Assembly: GCA_031372765.1 (NCBI GenBank)
Contig: JANMLW010000071.1
Span: 1 to 23,324 of the forward strand
DNA length: 23,324 nucleotides
DNA from: JADCCX01 sp031372765
GTDB lineage: Bacteria > Pseudomonadota > Alphaproteobacteria > Rhizobiales > Beijerinckiaceae
Direction of reading: 5' to 3'
Shown: positions 8,218-16,734 of the stretch, piece after piece
Numbering within the stretch: the stretch's first letter is position 1
Layout of the letters: each line of letters starts with the position of its first letter
Notes under the pieces: model-generated
Seen by the model: only the letters and a program-made list of their open reading frames with translations
Database searches by the model: none
What the model was told of the DNA's origin: nothing
Program-made: the position numbers and the translations under genes

Positions 8218-9600
8218 ATGAACAAACAAACAAACGTCATACTGCGCAATGGCCCTGAGGCGCTCTCGGCCGCTCATGCAGGCTACATGTCCGGCTTTGG
8301 CAACAGTTTTGAAACGGAAACGCTTCCCGGAGCGCTTCCCGTGGGGCGCAACTCCCCGCAAAAACCGGCATATGGCCTGTATGCCGAGCAGCTTTCCGGC
8401 TCGCCGTTCACGGCACCGCAGGCCACCAACCAGCGTTCGTGGCTCTACCGCATCAACCCAACGGTGAAGCATACGCGGCGCTTTAGCCTTGCAGACCGGG
8501 GCCTTATCCGCAGCGGCGGGTTGGATAGGACAGAAACCGACGAAGTGATGCGGTCCATGGCCATCGGACAGATGCGGTGGGACCCGATTCCCTATCCAAA
8601 GACCGGGCAGAGCTTCGTCGAGGGCCTGGCCACGATCACGGTGGCGGGAGACGTCGACACTCAAAACGGCATGGCTGCGCATATCGCACTGGTGACACGG
8701 TCCATGGACGATGAGTATTTTTTCAATGCCGACGGCGAATTTCTGGTGGTTGCTCAGGAGGGAGCCCTGCGTTTTGTCACGGAATTCGGTATCATCGACA
8801 TCACGCCTGGTGAAGTGGCGGTCATTCCGCGCGGCGTGATCTTTCGCGTTGAACTGCCCGGTGGTCCCGCCCGCGCCTATGTCAGCGAGAACTACGGAGG
8901 CGGATTTACCTTGCCGGATCGCGGGCCTATCGGAGCGAATTGTCTGGCCAACCCGCGTGATTTCCTGACACCGATCGCCGCATACGAAGACAGGCAAGGC
9001 AAGGCACTGATGCATGTAAAATGGGGAGGATTGCTCTATGCTACTGATATCGATCAGTCGCCGCTCGATGTGGTGGCGTGGCATGGCAACTATGCACCCT
9101 ATAAATATGATCTCAGGACTTTCTCCCCGGTGGGAGCCATCGCCTTTGACCATCCCGATCCATCGATCTTCACGGTGATGACCTCCCCTTCAGAGACACC
9201 CGGCACCGCCAATATCGATTTCGTGATCTTTCCCGAGCGTTGGGCCGTTGCCGAGAACACCTTCCGCCCGCCGTGGTATCACCGCAACATCATGAGCGAG
9301 TTCATGGGCCTGATTTACGGAATCTATGATGCCAAGCCGGAAGGTTTTGTGCCCGGCGGCTTCAGCCTGCACAACATGATGCTGCCGCATGGACCCGACG
9401 TACCGGCCTATGAGCAGGCAAGCACTGTTGACCTGAAACCCCACAAGCTCACGGGCACTATGGCTTTCATGTTCGAGACGCGTTTTCCCCAGCGTGTCAC
9501 ACACTATGCCGCCAGCCTGGCGGGATTACAGCAGGATTATATCGATTGCTGGACGGGCTTGAAGCGTCGGTTTGACCCAACCAAGAAAGAAGCGTGGTAA
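8218..9600 (+). CDS. hmgA: Homogentisate 1,2-dioxygenase
   Basis: HmgA opens the ring of homogentisate to maleylacetoacetate, using non-haem Fe(II) and O2, in tyrosine and phenylacetate-type catabolism. The 460-residue length is typical. The iron ligands are visible: in TFRPPWYHRNIMSEFMG, His355 and Glu361; in MLPHGPD, His391. Their 6- and 36-residue spacing matches His335, Glu341 and His371 of the human enzyme. The N-terminal YMSGFGNSFETE and the central GEVAVIPRGVIFRVEL are also family signatures. It is a stand-alone gene: no hpd, maiA or fahA is adjacent. The palindrome just upstream suggests substrate-responsive repression. It converges on leuD with 16 bp between stops. Confidence 0.96.
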   Translation: MNKQTNVILRNGPEALSAAHAGYMSGFGNSFETETLPGALPVGRNSPQKPAYGLYAEQLSGSPFTAPQATNQRSWLYRINPTVKHTRRFSLADRGLIRSGGLDRTETDEVMRSMAIGQMRWDPIPYPKTGQSFVEGLATITVAGDVDTQNGMAAHIALVTRSMDDEYFFNADGEFLVVAQEGALRFVTEFGIIDITPGEVAVIPRGVIFRVELPGGPARAYVSENYGGGFTLPDRGPIGANCLANPRDFLTPIAAYEDRQGKALMHVKWGGLLYATDIDQSPLDVVAWHGNYAPYKYDLRTFSPVGAIAFDHPDPSIFTVMTSPSETPGTANIDFVIFPERWAVAENTFRPPWYHRNIMSEFMGLIYGIYDAKPEGFVPGGFSLHNMMLPHGPDVPAYEQASTVDLKPHKLTGTMAFMFETRFPQRVTHYAASLAGLQQDYIDCWTGLKRRFDPTKKEAW

Positions 9601-9616
9601 ACCGATACCGGACCTC

Positions 9617-10219
9617 TTACGCCCAGGCGCGGGTTGCCAGCTTTTTCTCGTAGCTGTCCAGCTTGCTCTTTTTCTGCATGGTCAGGCCGATATCATCGAG
9701 GCCGTTGAGCAGACAATGCTTGCGGAAGGGGTCGATCTCGAACCGGATCGTTCCGCCATCGGGACCACTGATGGTCTGTGCCTCAAGATCGACCGTTAGG
9801 GTAGCGTTGGCACCGCGCTCCGCATCCTCGAACAGTTTCTCGAGATCCTCGGGACTGACAGTGATTGGCAGGATTCCGTTCTTGAAACTATTGTTGTAGA
9901 AAATATCGGCAAAGCTCGTTGAGATCACACAGCGGATGCCGAAATCCAGAAGCGCCCAGGGCGCGTGCTCGCGCGAAGAGCCGCAGCCGAAATTATCACC
10001 CGCGACCAGAATGTTGGCCTTGCGATAGGCAGGCTTGTTCAGCACAAAGTCAGGGTTCTCATTGCCCTTGTCATCGTAGCGCATCTCGGAAAACAGCGCC
10101 GTTCCCAGCCCGGTGCGCTTGATCGTCTTCAGATACTGCTTGGGGATGATCATGTCTGTATCGACATTGATGACCTTCATCGGGGCAGCGACAGATGTGA
10201 GTTTGTTAAAAGGTTGCAT
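9617..10219 (-). CDS. leuD: 3-isopropylmalate dehydratase small subunit LeuD
   Basis: LeuD is the swivelling small subunit which, with the [4Fe-4S] LeuC, isomerises 2-isopropylmalate to 3-isopropylmalate in leucine synthesis. The chosen start, ATG 10219, yields 200 residues beginning MQPFNKLTSVAAP, the usual N-terminus and length, with AGGGA about 7 bases upstream. The longer frame to 10288 adds 23 unrelated residues and is rejected. The signature GDNFGCGSSREHAPWAL lies at 74-90 and VDTDMIIPKQYLK at about 19-31. leuC is not in the window, which is common in this group. The gene is divergent from the PH-domain-like membrane protein gene, with 113 bp between starts. Confidence 0.96.
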   Translation of the reverse strand: MQPFNKLTSVAAPMKVINVDTDMIIPKQYLKTIKRTGLGTALFSEMRYDDKGNENPDFVLNKPAYRKANILVAGDNFGCGSSREHAPWALLDFGIRCVISTSFADIFYNNSFKNGILPITVSPEDLEKLFEDAERGANATLTVDLEAQTISGPDGGTIRFEIDPFRKHCLLNGLDDIGLTMQKKSKLDSYEKKLATRAWA

Positions 10220-10332
10220 CAGAGTTCCCTGCCGGACAGCTATCACGTCTTGATAAAGGATCAGGCCCGAAGTGCAACAGTTTCGCAAATCGTATTTTCA
10301 ATTCTGAAACAATCAGCTGATATGCCTGAACA

Positions 10333-10983
10333 ATGATATCTCAGGGCTTGTCACCGAAACTCAGTGCCTTTGCCGAGCGGGAGTTTCTTGGGGAACGGTT
10401 GATCTGGGCAGAGAAGCCCGATCATCGCATCAAGATACTGCTGTCATTTGGCATCTGGATATTTGCCATTCCCTGGACAGCTTTCGCCCTATTTTGGGAA
10501 AGTATGGTCGCAGGGCCACTGCTTCTCACGGTGTTTGGCTATGAGGTTTCTGGCAATTTACCGGGCACAACCCTCACCGTTGGTATGATTGTCATGGCCT
10601 TGTTCGGATTGCCGTTCATTGCCATCGGCGTTGGTATGCTGCTCACCCCGTTCTGGGCGATGCGAAAAGCAACGCGGACCTACTATGTGCTTACAAACAA
10701 GCGTCTCACCCGTTTAGAGGATGGGCATCAGATCAAGATCATCAACATCGCGCCGCGAGACATTATTTCAATTTCTCGCAAGGAAGGTCCTGATGGCCGC
10801 GGCACAGTTATGGTGCACATGGGCTTCATACGTGATTGTGATGGCGACAAAACCGCTCGCTCTACAGAGCTGGGCGTTATCAATAATGTGCGAGAGGTTG
10901 AGCGGCTGATTCAGAATTTCAAAGACAGCACCAATATTGCGGAAGCTCAATCCGCCTCGCAGGTTGACAGACCTTCCCCATAA
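10333..10983 (+). CDS. Membrane protein with bacterial PH-domain-like C-terminus
   Basis: This 216-residue protein of unknown function begins with a GERLIWAEKPDHR segment, then a membrane helix (about 35-55), then a second long hydrophobic region (about 76-106). After these, KATRTYYVLTNKRLTRLEDGHQIKIINI (about 113-140) has the YYVLTNKRL pattern seen at the start of bacterial PH-like domains, as in YdbT/bPH_2 proteins that follow two membrane helices. The tail is short, polar and probably disordered. The following oxidoreductase gene starts 15 bp downstream on the same strand, so the two are probably co-transcribed, but nothing shows a shared function. Confidence 0.75.
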   Translation: MISQGLSPKLSAFAEREFLGERLIWAEKPDHRIKILLSFGIWIFAIPWTAFALFWESMVAGPLLLTVFGYEVSGNLPGTTLTVGMIVMALFGLPFIAIGVGMLLTPFWAMRKATRTYYVLTNKRLTRLEDGHQIKIINIAPRDIISISRKEGPDGRGTVMVHMGFIRDCDGDKTARSTELGVINNVREVERLIQNFKDSTNIAEAQSASQVDRPSP

Positions 10984-10998
10984 ACCGATGTAAGAGTT

Positions 10999-11985
10999 AT
11001 GTTTCGTAACAATCTGAGTGGGCCAGCCCGGGCCATATGGTATGTCGGGGACGGCAAGGCCGAAATCCGCGAGGAAGTGTTGCCACCCTTGCAGGCTGGG
11101 GACGCTCTGGTGCGCACAGCATGGTCCGGCATCAGCCGCGGCACCGAAAGACTGGTGTTTCAGGCACTCGTGCCATCCTCGGAATATGAGCGTATGCGTG
11201 GGCCGAGTATGGACGGCGCCTTTCCCCATCCCGTGAAGTATGGATATTGCACTGTTGGTTCGGTCGAGGACGGTCCGTCCGAACTGATGGGCAAAACCGT
11301 GTTTGTGCTGCACCCGCATCAGGATAGGATTGTGACACGGGCAGCATCCTTGGCACTTGTGCCCGATAATGTGCCGCCACGCAGGGCCGTTCTGGCCGCC
11401 AATATGGAAACGGCATTGAATGCACTGTGGGACTCGGGCGCCGGTCCCGGGGATCGCATCGCGGTCATTGGCGGCGGTGTTATCGGCTGCCTTATCGCCT
11501 ATCTGGCGGGTCGCTTGCCCGGAGCCGACGTGACACTGGTCGATCCTGTGGCGGAGCGGGCAGGCATCGCCACTACCCTTGGTGTGGCGTTCGCGGAGCC
11601 ACCACATGCACCTGAAAACTGCGACGTGGTTTTTCATGCCAGCGCCAATCCCAAAGGATTAGCGACAGCACTTGATTGTGCGGGCTTCGAGGGGACCGTT
11701 GTCGAGGTTTCGTGGTTTGGTGACAGAGAGGTGACTGTTCCGCTCGGGCGTGCCTTCCACAGCGGGCGCCTGAAGCTCGTTTCATCGCAGGTAGGGCAGG
11801 TTGCAACAGTGCGCCGCAGCCGTTGGGACTATGCCCGGCGCATGCGAAAGGCGATGCAGCTGCTGGGCGATCCCGCGCTTGACGCGCTGATCGGCGAGGA
11901 AATCACCTTCACCGATGCGCCTGAAAAACTGCCAGCCGTGTTTCATGACAGCGCGGCGGGACTGGCTCCCGTTATCCGGTATTGA
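10999..11985 (+). CDS. Zinc-independent medium-chain dehydrogenase/reductase (MDR) family oxidoreductase
   Basis: This 328-residue MDR protein has an N-terminal GroES-like domain (about 8-110) and a Rossmann domain with the nucleotide-binding loop VIGGGVIG at about 156-163. The position usually held by the catalytic zinc-ligand cysteine reads WSGISRGTE (about 42-50), with serine or glycine instead, and there is no structural-zinc four-cysteine lobe. It is therefore a zinc-independent member despite common database labels. The WSGISRGTE region resembles a group annotated as threonine-dehydrogenase-like or bacteriochlorophyllide-dehydrogenase-like proteins. The substrate is unknown. It probably shares a transcript with the PH-domain-like gene, and its TGA directly abuts the hslV stop on the other strand. 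Confidence 0.82.
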   Translation: MFRNNLSGPARAIWYVGDGKAEIREEVLPPLQAGDALVRTAWSGISRGTERLVFQALVPSSEYERMRGPSMDGAFPHPVKYGYCTVGSVEDGPSELMGKTVFVLHPHQDRIVTRAASLALVPDNVPPRRAVLAANMETALNALWDSGAGPGDRIAVIGGGVIGCLIAYLAGRLPGADVTLVDPVAERAGIATTLGVAFAEPPHAPENCDVVFHASANPKGLATALDCAGFEGTVVEVSWFGDREVTVPLGRAFHSGRLKLVSSQVGQVATVRRSRWDYARRMRKAMQLLGDPALDALIGEEITFTDAPEKLPAVFHDSAAGLAPVIRY

Positions 11986-12549
11986 TCAGATATCGATACT
12001 CTCGATCACGAGATTTCCATTGGTATAGACACAAATATCACCCGCTATTTTCATGGATTTGCGCACGATCTCCTCCGCACTCAGGGGCTGGTCGACAAGT
12101 GCGCGTGCAGCAGCCAACGCATACATGCCGCCTGAACCAATGCCCATCAATCCACCTTCCGGTTCCAGCACATCCCCCGTGCCTGAAATCACAAGCCCCA
12201 CTTCCTTGTCAGCCACCAGCATCATGGCCTCGAGGCGGCGCAAATAGCGATCCGTGCGCCAGTCCTTGGCCAGTTCGACACAGGCGCGCATCAACTGGTT
12301 TGGGTATTGTTCCAGCTTGGCTTCCAGTCGCTCGAACAAAGTGAAGGCATCCGCTGTCGCGCCTGCAAACCCGGAAATCACATTCCCCTTGCCAAGGCGC
12401 CTCACTTTACGGGCGTTGGCCTTGATGATGGTTGGCCCAAGGCTGACCTGCCCGTCACCGCCAATAACCACATGCTTGTCCTTGCGGACCATGACGATGG
12501 TGGTTGCGTGCCAACCGGGATACGCACTGCTCTGGGAATTCTCTGACAT
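11986..12549 (-). CDS. hslV: ATP-dependent protease proteolytic subunit HslV (ClpQ)
   Basis: HslV is the threonine peptidase of the HslUV proteasome-like protease. The catalytic threonine is at residue 16 (WHATTIVMVRK), exposed after removal of a 15-residue N-terminal extension that is common in alphaproteobacteria. GDGQVSLGPTIIK and FAGATADAFTLFERLEAKLEQY follow. The ATG at 12549 is preferred over 12567 because AAGG lies 7 bases upstream and none precedes the other, giving 187 residues. The partner ATPase hslU is not in the window, although the two genes are usually close. The gene lies downstream of tctA on the same strand with a 109-bp gap that holds a heat-shock-like promoter, so it is probably transcribed on its own. 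Confidence 0.95.
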   Translation of the reverse strand: MSENSQSSAYPGWHATTIVMVRKDKHVVIGGDGQVSLGPTIIKANARKVRRLGKGNVISGFAGATADAFTLFERLEAKLEQYPNQLMRACVELAKDWRTDRYLRRLEAMMLVADKEVGLVISGTGDVLEPEGGLMGIGSGGMYALAAARALVDQPLSAEEIVRKSMKIAGDICVYTNGNLVIESIDI

Positions 12550-12593
12550 GGACAAGCCTTGCACCATAACGATTCGAACGTCATCTCGACCCT

Positions 12594-12623
12594 ATGTAGG
12601 GTGGACATGACGGGAACGCCAAG
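12594..12623 (-). promoter_or_regulatory. Candidate RpoH (sigma-32) promoter for hslV
   Basis: On the minus strand, CTTGGC (12623-12618) is followed after 16 nt by CCCTACAT (12601-12594). This resembles the alphaproteobacterial heat-shock pattern of a CTTG -35 and a CCCxAxAT-like -10. It would place the transcript start about 38 nt before the hslV ATG. The match is partial, and the assignment relies on hslV being a classic heat-shock gene. Confidence 0.4.
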
Positions 12624-12658
12624 AGGAAGTCAGGATTTACCAGGTGTCCGTTTGTTGC

Positions 12659-14149
12659 TCATGCCTTGCGCGTCATGGCCCATAACTTCGGTCCCGCCAG
12701 CGCCAGCAGCCCCAACAGCAACAGACCAAGCGATATCGGTTTGGTCAGGAAGATCATCATGTCGCCCTGACTGATGGTCATGGCCTGTCGGAAGTTCTGC
12801 TCGGCCAATGGACCAAGGATCATCCTGATGATCACCGGCGCGGTGGGAAAATCATAGCGCCGCATGAAGAACCCCATGGCTCCCATTGTGTAGAGCAGAA
12901 CCAGATCTACCGCTGAGCGGCTGATGCCATAGGTGCCGATGGTCGCAAAGATCAGGATACCGCCATAAAGGATAGGCGTGGGAATGCGCAGGATTTTTAC
13001 CCACAGCCCGACGAGCGGCAGGTTGAGCACCAGCAGCATGACGTTGCCGACATAGAGCGAGGCAATCAGACCCCAGACCAGTTCAGGCTTGGTGGCAAAC
13101 AATTGCGGTCCAGGATTGATGTTGTAGCTCTGGAATGCCGACAGCATGATGGCAGCCGTGGCCGAGGTCGGCAGGCCAAGCGCCAGCATGGGCACCAGTA
13201 CACCGGCAGCCGAGGCATTATTGGCGGCCTCAGGTCCGGCGACCCCCTCTATGGCACCATGGCCGAACTCTTCAGGGTTCTTGGCAAGTTTCTTTTCAAC
13301 AAAATATGACAGGAATGTCGGGATTTCCGCGCCACCCGCTGGCATGGCTCCAATGGGAAACCCGATAGCCGAACCGCGCAGCCACGGCTTCCAGGAGCGG
13401 GCCCAGTCAGCCTTGGACATCCAGATGGAATCCTTTACCTCGATCACCACATTATCCTGCTCCTTGGCGGATTTCTGGAAGGCGAGATACAGTGTTTCGC
13501 CAACCGCAAACAGGCCCACAGCAACGATGATGACGTTGATGCCGTCATAAAGCTCCGTGACGCCGAAAGTGAAGCGCGCCTGCCCGGTCTGCATGTCGAT
13601 GCCGATCATGCCCAGGAAAATACCTACGGCCAGTGCTGTCAGTCCGCGCACAGCGGATGACCCCAGCACGGCGGACACCGTGATGAAGGACAGGACCATC
13701 AATGAGAAATACTCTGCTGGCCCAAATTTCAGGGCAAGATTGACCACGGGTTCGGCGAGAAATGTGATGCCGATCGTACCGATCGTGCCCGCCACGAACG
13801 AACCAATGGCTGCGGTGGACAGGGCTGCTCCGGCGCGGCCATTCTTGGCCATCTTGTTGCCCTCAAGCGCAGTGACGATGGTGGCACTTTCGCCCGGCGT
13901 GTTGAGCAGAATGGATGTGGTTGAACCGCCATACATCGCCCCGTAATAGATGCCGGCAAAGAGGATCATCGCCGCCGTCGGGTCCACCTTGTAGGTAAGC
14001 GGCAGCAGCAGCGCGATGGTGAGTGCTGGCCCAAGCCCCGGCAACACACCGATGGCTGTGCCAATTGTGACACCAACAAAGGCCCAGAGCAGGTTCATCG
14101 GCTGCAGCGCAATGCTAAAGCCGTCCATCAGGTGCGAAAAGGTGTTCAC
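12659..14149 (-). CDS. tctA: Tripartite tricarboxylate transporter large permease TctA
   Basis: TctA is the 12-helix sodium- or proton-coupled inner-membrane subunit of TTT systems. Signatures are IGVLPGLGPALTIALLLPLTY (about residues 33-53) and FAGIYYGAMYGGSTTSILLNTPGE (about 64-87), with repeated glycine/proline-rich loops later. I place the start at GTG 14149, which overlaps the tctB stop as GTGA, giving 496 residues, the normal size. The longer frame to 14287 adds 46 non-homologous residues from inside tctB. It is the last gene of the probable catabolic operon. The product ends with a hydrophobic segment and MTRKA. Substrate specificity lies mainly with TctC. Confidence 0.94.
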   Translation of the reverse strand: MNTFSHLMDGFSIALQPMNLLWAFVGVTIGTAIGVLPGLGPALTIALLLPLTYKVDPTAAMILFAGIYYGAMYGGSTTSILLNTPGESATIVTALEGNKMAKNGRAGAALSTAAIGSFVAGTIGTIGITFLAEPVVNLALKFGPAEYFSLMVLSFITVSAVLGSSAVRGLTALAVGIFLGMIGIDMQTGQARFTFGVTELYDGINVIIVAVGLFAVGETLYLAFQKSAKEQDNVVIEVKDSIWMSKADWARSWKPWLRGSAIGFPIGAMPAGGAEIPTFLSYFVEKKLAKNPEEFGHGAIEGVAGPEAANNASAAGVLVPMLALGLPTSATAAIMLSAFQSYNINPGPQLFATKPELVWGLIASLYVGNVMLLVLNLPLVGLWVKILRIPTPILYGGILIFATIGTYGISRSAVDLVLLYTMGAMGFFMRRYDFPTAPVIIRMILGPLAEQNFRQAMTISQGDMMIFLTKPISLGLLLLGLLALAGPKLWAMTRKA

Positions 14150-14625
14150 AGCAGTCTCTCGATCAGGCCGGAGCCAATCTTGTAGCCCAGCACACGGTCG
14201 AACCCGATGTAGGCAAAAAAAGCGAGAAGGAAACCAATGACAGCATCGCGAGTCAAAGCGGTGCTGCCGAAGGCTTTCGCGGTGCAAACAAAAAGCACGG
14301 ACGATGTCAGGATGAAGCCGAGATGCTCGATCAAAGCCACATTGACGATCAGTCCAGCCAGCATCCAGAGGCCACCTTGCCAGTCGACTACACCGTAATC
14401 ATCGGTTTCATGGCTCCAGCCGCCCGCTGCCGCATCCTTTGCGAGAAAAAGCCCCATCACGATGAGCATCACGGAAGTTCCCCATGCAAAAGCCCGGGGC
14501 CCAACGGCTGCATATGCGGATTGCGGGATGAGTGTTGTCTGCCAGGCGGCAATCAAGCCAAGCACTACAACAGATGCTGCAATGCCAAGATCGCCCTTTG
14601 CTACAATTCTGGATTTATCCTGCAT
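14146..14625 (-). CDS. tctB: Tripartite tricarboxylate transporter small permease TctB
   Basis: This 159-residue protein has four predicted membrane helices (about 12-30, 45-62, 85-112 and 128-146) with a polar loop containing a WSHETDDYG stretch, typical of the poorly conserved TctB subunit. The assignment depends on its place between tctC and tctA and on its topology. AAGGGG lies 5 bases before the ATG and immediately borders the RIME-like repeat upstream. The stop overlaps the tctA GTG by 3 of 4 bases, indicating translational coupling of the two permease subunits. Confidence 0.9.
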   Translation of the reverse strand: MQDKSRIVAKGDLGIAASVVVLGLIAAWQTTLIPQSAYAAVGPRAFAWGTSVMLIVMGLFLAKDAAAGGWSHETDDYGVVDWQGGLWMLAGLIVNVALIEHLGFILTSSVLFVCTAKAFGSTALTRDAVIGFLLAFFAYIGFDRVLGYKIGSGLIERLL

Positions 14626-14646
14626 GCGATCCCCTTAAGCGCGTTC

Positions 14647-14765
14647 GCTTCTCCCTTGGGAGAAGCTGTCCGCCGTTCGGCGGGCTGATGAGGGAGAGCC
14701 ACAAACGGCGGCAATTTTTCCTCATCCGTTATGCTGCGCATGACACCTTCTCCCAAAGGAGAAGG
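14647..14765. repeat. RIME-like palindromic intergenic repeat between tctC and tctB
   Basis: This 119-bp element has imperfect terminal inverted repeats of about 46 bp (14647-14693 against 14720-14765). Each end is itself a hairpin: gcttctccc/gggagaagc (14647-14655, 14658-14666) and ccttctcc/ggagaagg (14746-14753, 14758-14765). Inside are ccgccg/cggcgg (14670-14675, 14678-14683) and the matched gatgagg (14687-14693) with cctcatc (14720-14726). Size, CTTCTCCC ends and two large palindromes fit the Rhizobium-specific intergenic mosaic elements (RIME1) I know from rhizobia. It occupies almost the whole tctC-tctB spacer. Confidence 0.8.
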
Positions 14766-14779
14766 CAACAGACCTTTCG

Positions 14780-15751
14780 TCAGGTCGACAAGCCAAGATC
14801 CTTGAGAATGCCTGTGATGCGCTCGATTTCAGAGGTCAGGAAGGTGCTGTAGGCATCGCCCGACAGGTAAACGCCCGTCCAGTCCTTCTTGGCAAGTTCG
14901 GCTTTCCAGGTAGCACCCGCCACCATCTTGTCAAAAAGTCCGATCAAGGCTGTACGCTGGGCCGGGGTGATGCCTGGAGCACCGAACACGCCGCGCCAGT
15001 TGAACAGCTCCACGTCAACGCCCTGCTCCTTGAAGGTGGGGACATCAATGCCGGGAAGCCGCTTGTCCGACGAAATGGCAATGGCGCGCAGTTTGCCAGC
15101 TTTCACCTGCTCGGAAAATTCACCGTAACCGGAAATGCCGGCTGAAACCTGCGAACCGAGGATAGCGGCCTGAGCCGGCCCGCCGCCTGCGAAGGCAACA
15201 TAAGCCGCCTTCTTGGCCTCGACACCAGCAGCCTTTGCCATCATGCCAGCCAGAATGTGATCGGAGCCGCCAGCTGAACCGCCGGCAATGGAAATCTTGC
15301 CAGGATCTGCCTTGAATACCGCCATGAGATCACCCAGGTTCTTGAAGGGGGATGAGGCAGGAACCACCAATGCCAGCGCTTCGCCGGTCAGACGGGCCAG
15401 CGGTGTAAGATCTGTCATCTTGACCGGGGATTTGTTGGCGATGAGCGAACCCACCATCACCATGCCGCCAATCATAACGGCATTCTCGCGGCCTTTCTTG
15501 GTGCCAAGAAACTTGGGCAGGCCAACAGCACCACCGGCACCCGGCGCATGCTCGAACTGGAAGTTCTGAACGATGCCATCAGCACGCATCACGGATTCAA
15601 TGGAGCGGCCTGTCTGGTCCCATCCACCACCTGGCGCAGCGGGAACGAAAATTTCGAGTGCCGACAGCCCCTGCGCCGAAGCTGGCATACCGCAAGCGGT
15701 TGCAGCACCGGCAGCCATACCAAGCTGCATTGCATGACGACGTGTGAACAT
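14780..15751 (-). CDS. tctC: TTT solute-binding protein TctC (Bug family)
   Basis: This periplasmic binding protein of the tripartite tricarboxylate transporter has 323 residues. The N-terminus MFTRRHAMQLGMAAGAATACGMPASAQG is an export signal with a twin-arginine (TRRHAMQ), so Tat export is possible; cleavage is likely after ASA. Bug-family ligand loops are present: VPAAPGGGWDQTGRSI at about 36-51 and HAPGAGGAVGL at about 68-78, which bind carboxylate groups through backbone amides. The Shine-Dalgarno sequence is GGGAG. It follows the UPF0280 gene by 71 nt and is separated from the permease genes by the RIME-like element. Bug proteins bind many carboxylates. The operon context suggests a heteroaromatic acid such as nicotinate, but the sequence does not prove it. 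Confidence 0.93.
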   Translation of the reverse strand: MFTRRHAMQLGMAAGAATACGMPASAQGLSALEIFVPAAPGGGWDQTGRSIESVMRADGIVQNFQFEHAPGAGGAVGLPKFLGTKKGRENAVMIGGMVMVGSLIANKSPVKMTDLTPLARLTGEALALVVPASSPFKNLGDLMAVFKADPGKISIAGGSAGGSDHILAGMMAKAAGVEAKKAAYVAFAGGGPAQAAILGSQVSAGISGYGEFSEQVKAGKLRAIAISSDKRLPGIDVPTFKEQGVDVELFNWRGVFGAPGITPAQRTALIGLFDKMVAGATWKAELAKKDWTGVYLSGDAYSTFLTSEIERITGILKDLGLST

Positions 15752-15822
15752 TGTTTTCTCCCTGAACGCTCCTGCTCCAGGCAGGTTCTGTTATGATCAG
15801 ATTTGTAAGCAGGGCGAGGCAA

Positions 15823-16734
15823 TTAGGAAAGCGATTTTTCTGATGTCACAGATACAGTGCGGTTTTGACCTTGCAACGAGATGTAAACCGCAGTGATCAA
15901 CGCATGCCGCGATCCAGCCTCCGTCCCGTCCCTGATCAGGCCTTGTGCCCGGGCCACGCCGTGATCAAGCGCCTTCTGGCACGTATGGTCTGATAATCGA
16001 CCGACACCGGTTGTCACCATCCGATCACCCAGATCACTGTCGGGATCAAGGGAACGGGCAGGAGCGCGGATAATCGCAGGATCATTTGCATTAACTGCAT
16101 TGGCAATCATTGTTGCCGAAGCATCAGCCAAAGCCGCTGTGCTGGCCAGAACTGTCACGGCGTCGGCGATGCCCAGCGAAAAGGAGCGTCCACGCCAGCC
16201 ACTTGTGGCAATGCCACCAATGCCTGATTCAGACGTGACTGTGATGAAACCTTCCGGAATGGCCCTTATAAGGTCTGCAACAACGCCGATCTTCAGGCTA
16301 TTTCCTGCTGCGATATGAAGGGCGATATCGCCACCATTGTTGATATAGACCGTGTGCAAAGTGGGTGCAGCCACCACCATTTCGGCCAGAACGGCGTCGG
16401 CAACCGACCCTGCGACAGCCGCCATAGGCGTGATGAAGACAGCACGGTGCGGCCAGCTTGCAACGGCCATGCGCTGTGCAATTGCGGATGCGAACAGGGG
16501 CATTTCACTGCCCAGCAAGGGCTGGCGAAGCTGAACAAGCTCACTTGTCAGTTCTCCAAGTACAGTTGCGAAGCGCCGTGTGGCCGCTTCATAGGCCTCT
16601 TTGATATCAGAGGTGCTCCCCGTCGCCTTGATAATCAGATCGATAGGGCCCTGCTGCAGATGCAGACGACCGCCGGGAAGTTGACCGATCTGCGGCTTGC
16701 TCCAGCTGACCGGGCTTATCCCTTCAACGGCCAT
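15823..16734 (-). CDS. UPF0280 family protein, ApbE-like; candidate flavin transferase
   Basis: This 303-residue cytoplasmic protein (no signal peptide) belongs to UPF0280. Three blocks align by eye with ApbE FMN transferases: INNGGDIAL at 131-139 (ApbE GGD loop), GIATSG at 174-179 (ApbE ATSG), and ADASAT at 203-208. In ApbE the corresponding Asp and Thr of the AD..(S/A)T block bind magnesium, and both are kept here (Asp204, Thr208). ApbE attaches FMN covalently to Thr or Ser of partner proteins. The gene overlaps the end of the 6-hydroxynicotinate-reductase-like gene by 19 nt, implying coupled expression. I infer that it flavinylates that reductase. Family membership is strong; the activity is untested. 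No clear ribosome site precedes the ATG. Confidence 0.85.
   Translation of the reverse strand: MAVEGISPVSWSKPQIGQLPGGRLHLQQGPIDLIIKATGSTSDIKEAYEAATRRFATVLGELTSELVQLRQPLLGSEMPLFASAIAQRMAVASWPHRAVFITPMAAVAGSVADAVLAEMVVAAPTLHTVYINNGGDIALHIAAGNSLKIGVVADLIRAIPEGFITVTSESGIGGIATSGWRGRSFSLGIADAVTVLASTAALADASATMIANAVNANDPAIIRAPARSLDPDSDLGDRMVTTGVGRLSDHTCQKALDHGVARAQGLIRDGTEAGSRHALITAVYISLQGQNRTVSVTSEKSLS

Noticed and set aside
8194..9153. Minus-strand open frame (319 codons) antisense to hmgA
   Set aside because: No recognisable features; hmgA on the plus strand has its full set of iron ligands and normal length.
10999..11985. Zinc-dependent alcohol dehydrogenase
   Set aside because: The zinc-ligand cysteine position is Ser/Gly and no structural zinc lobe is present, so only a zinc-independent MDR call is supported.
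12589..12602. Small hairpin accct-N4-agggt upstream of hslV as a terminator of tctA
   Set aside because: The stem is only 5 bp, has no T-tract, and overlaps the proposed hslV -10 element.
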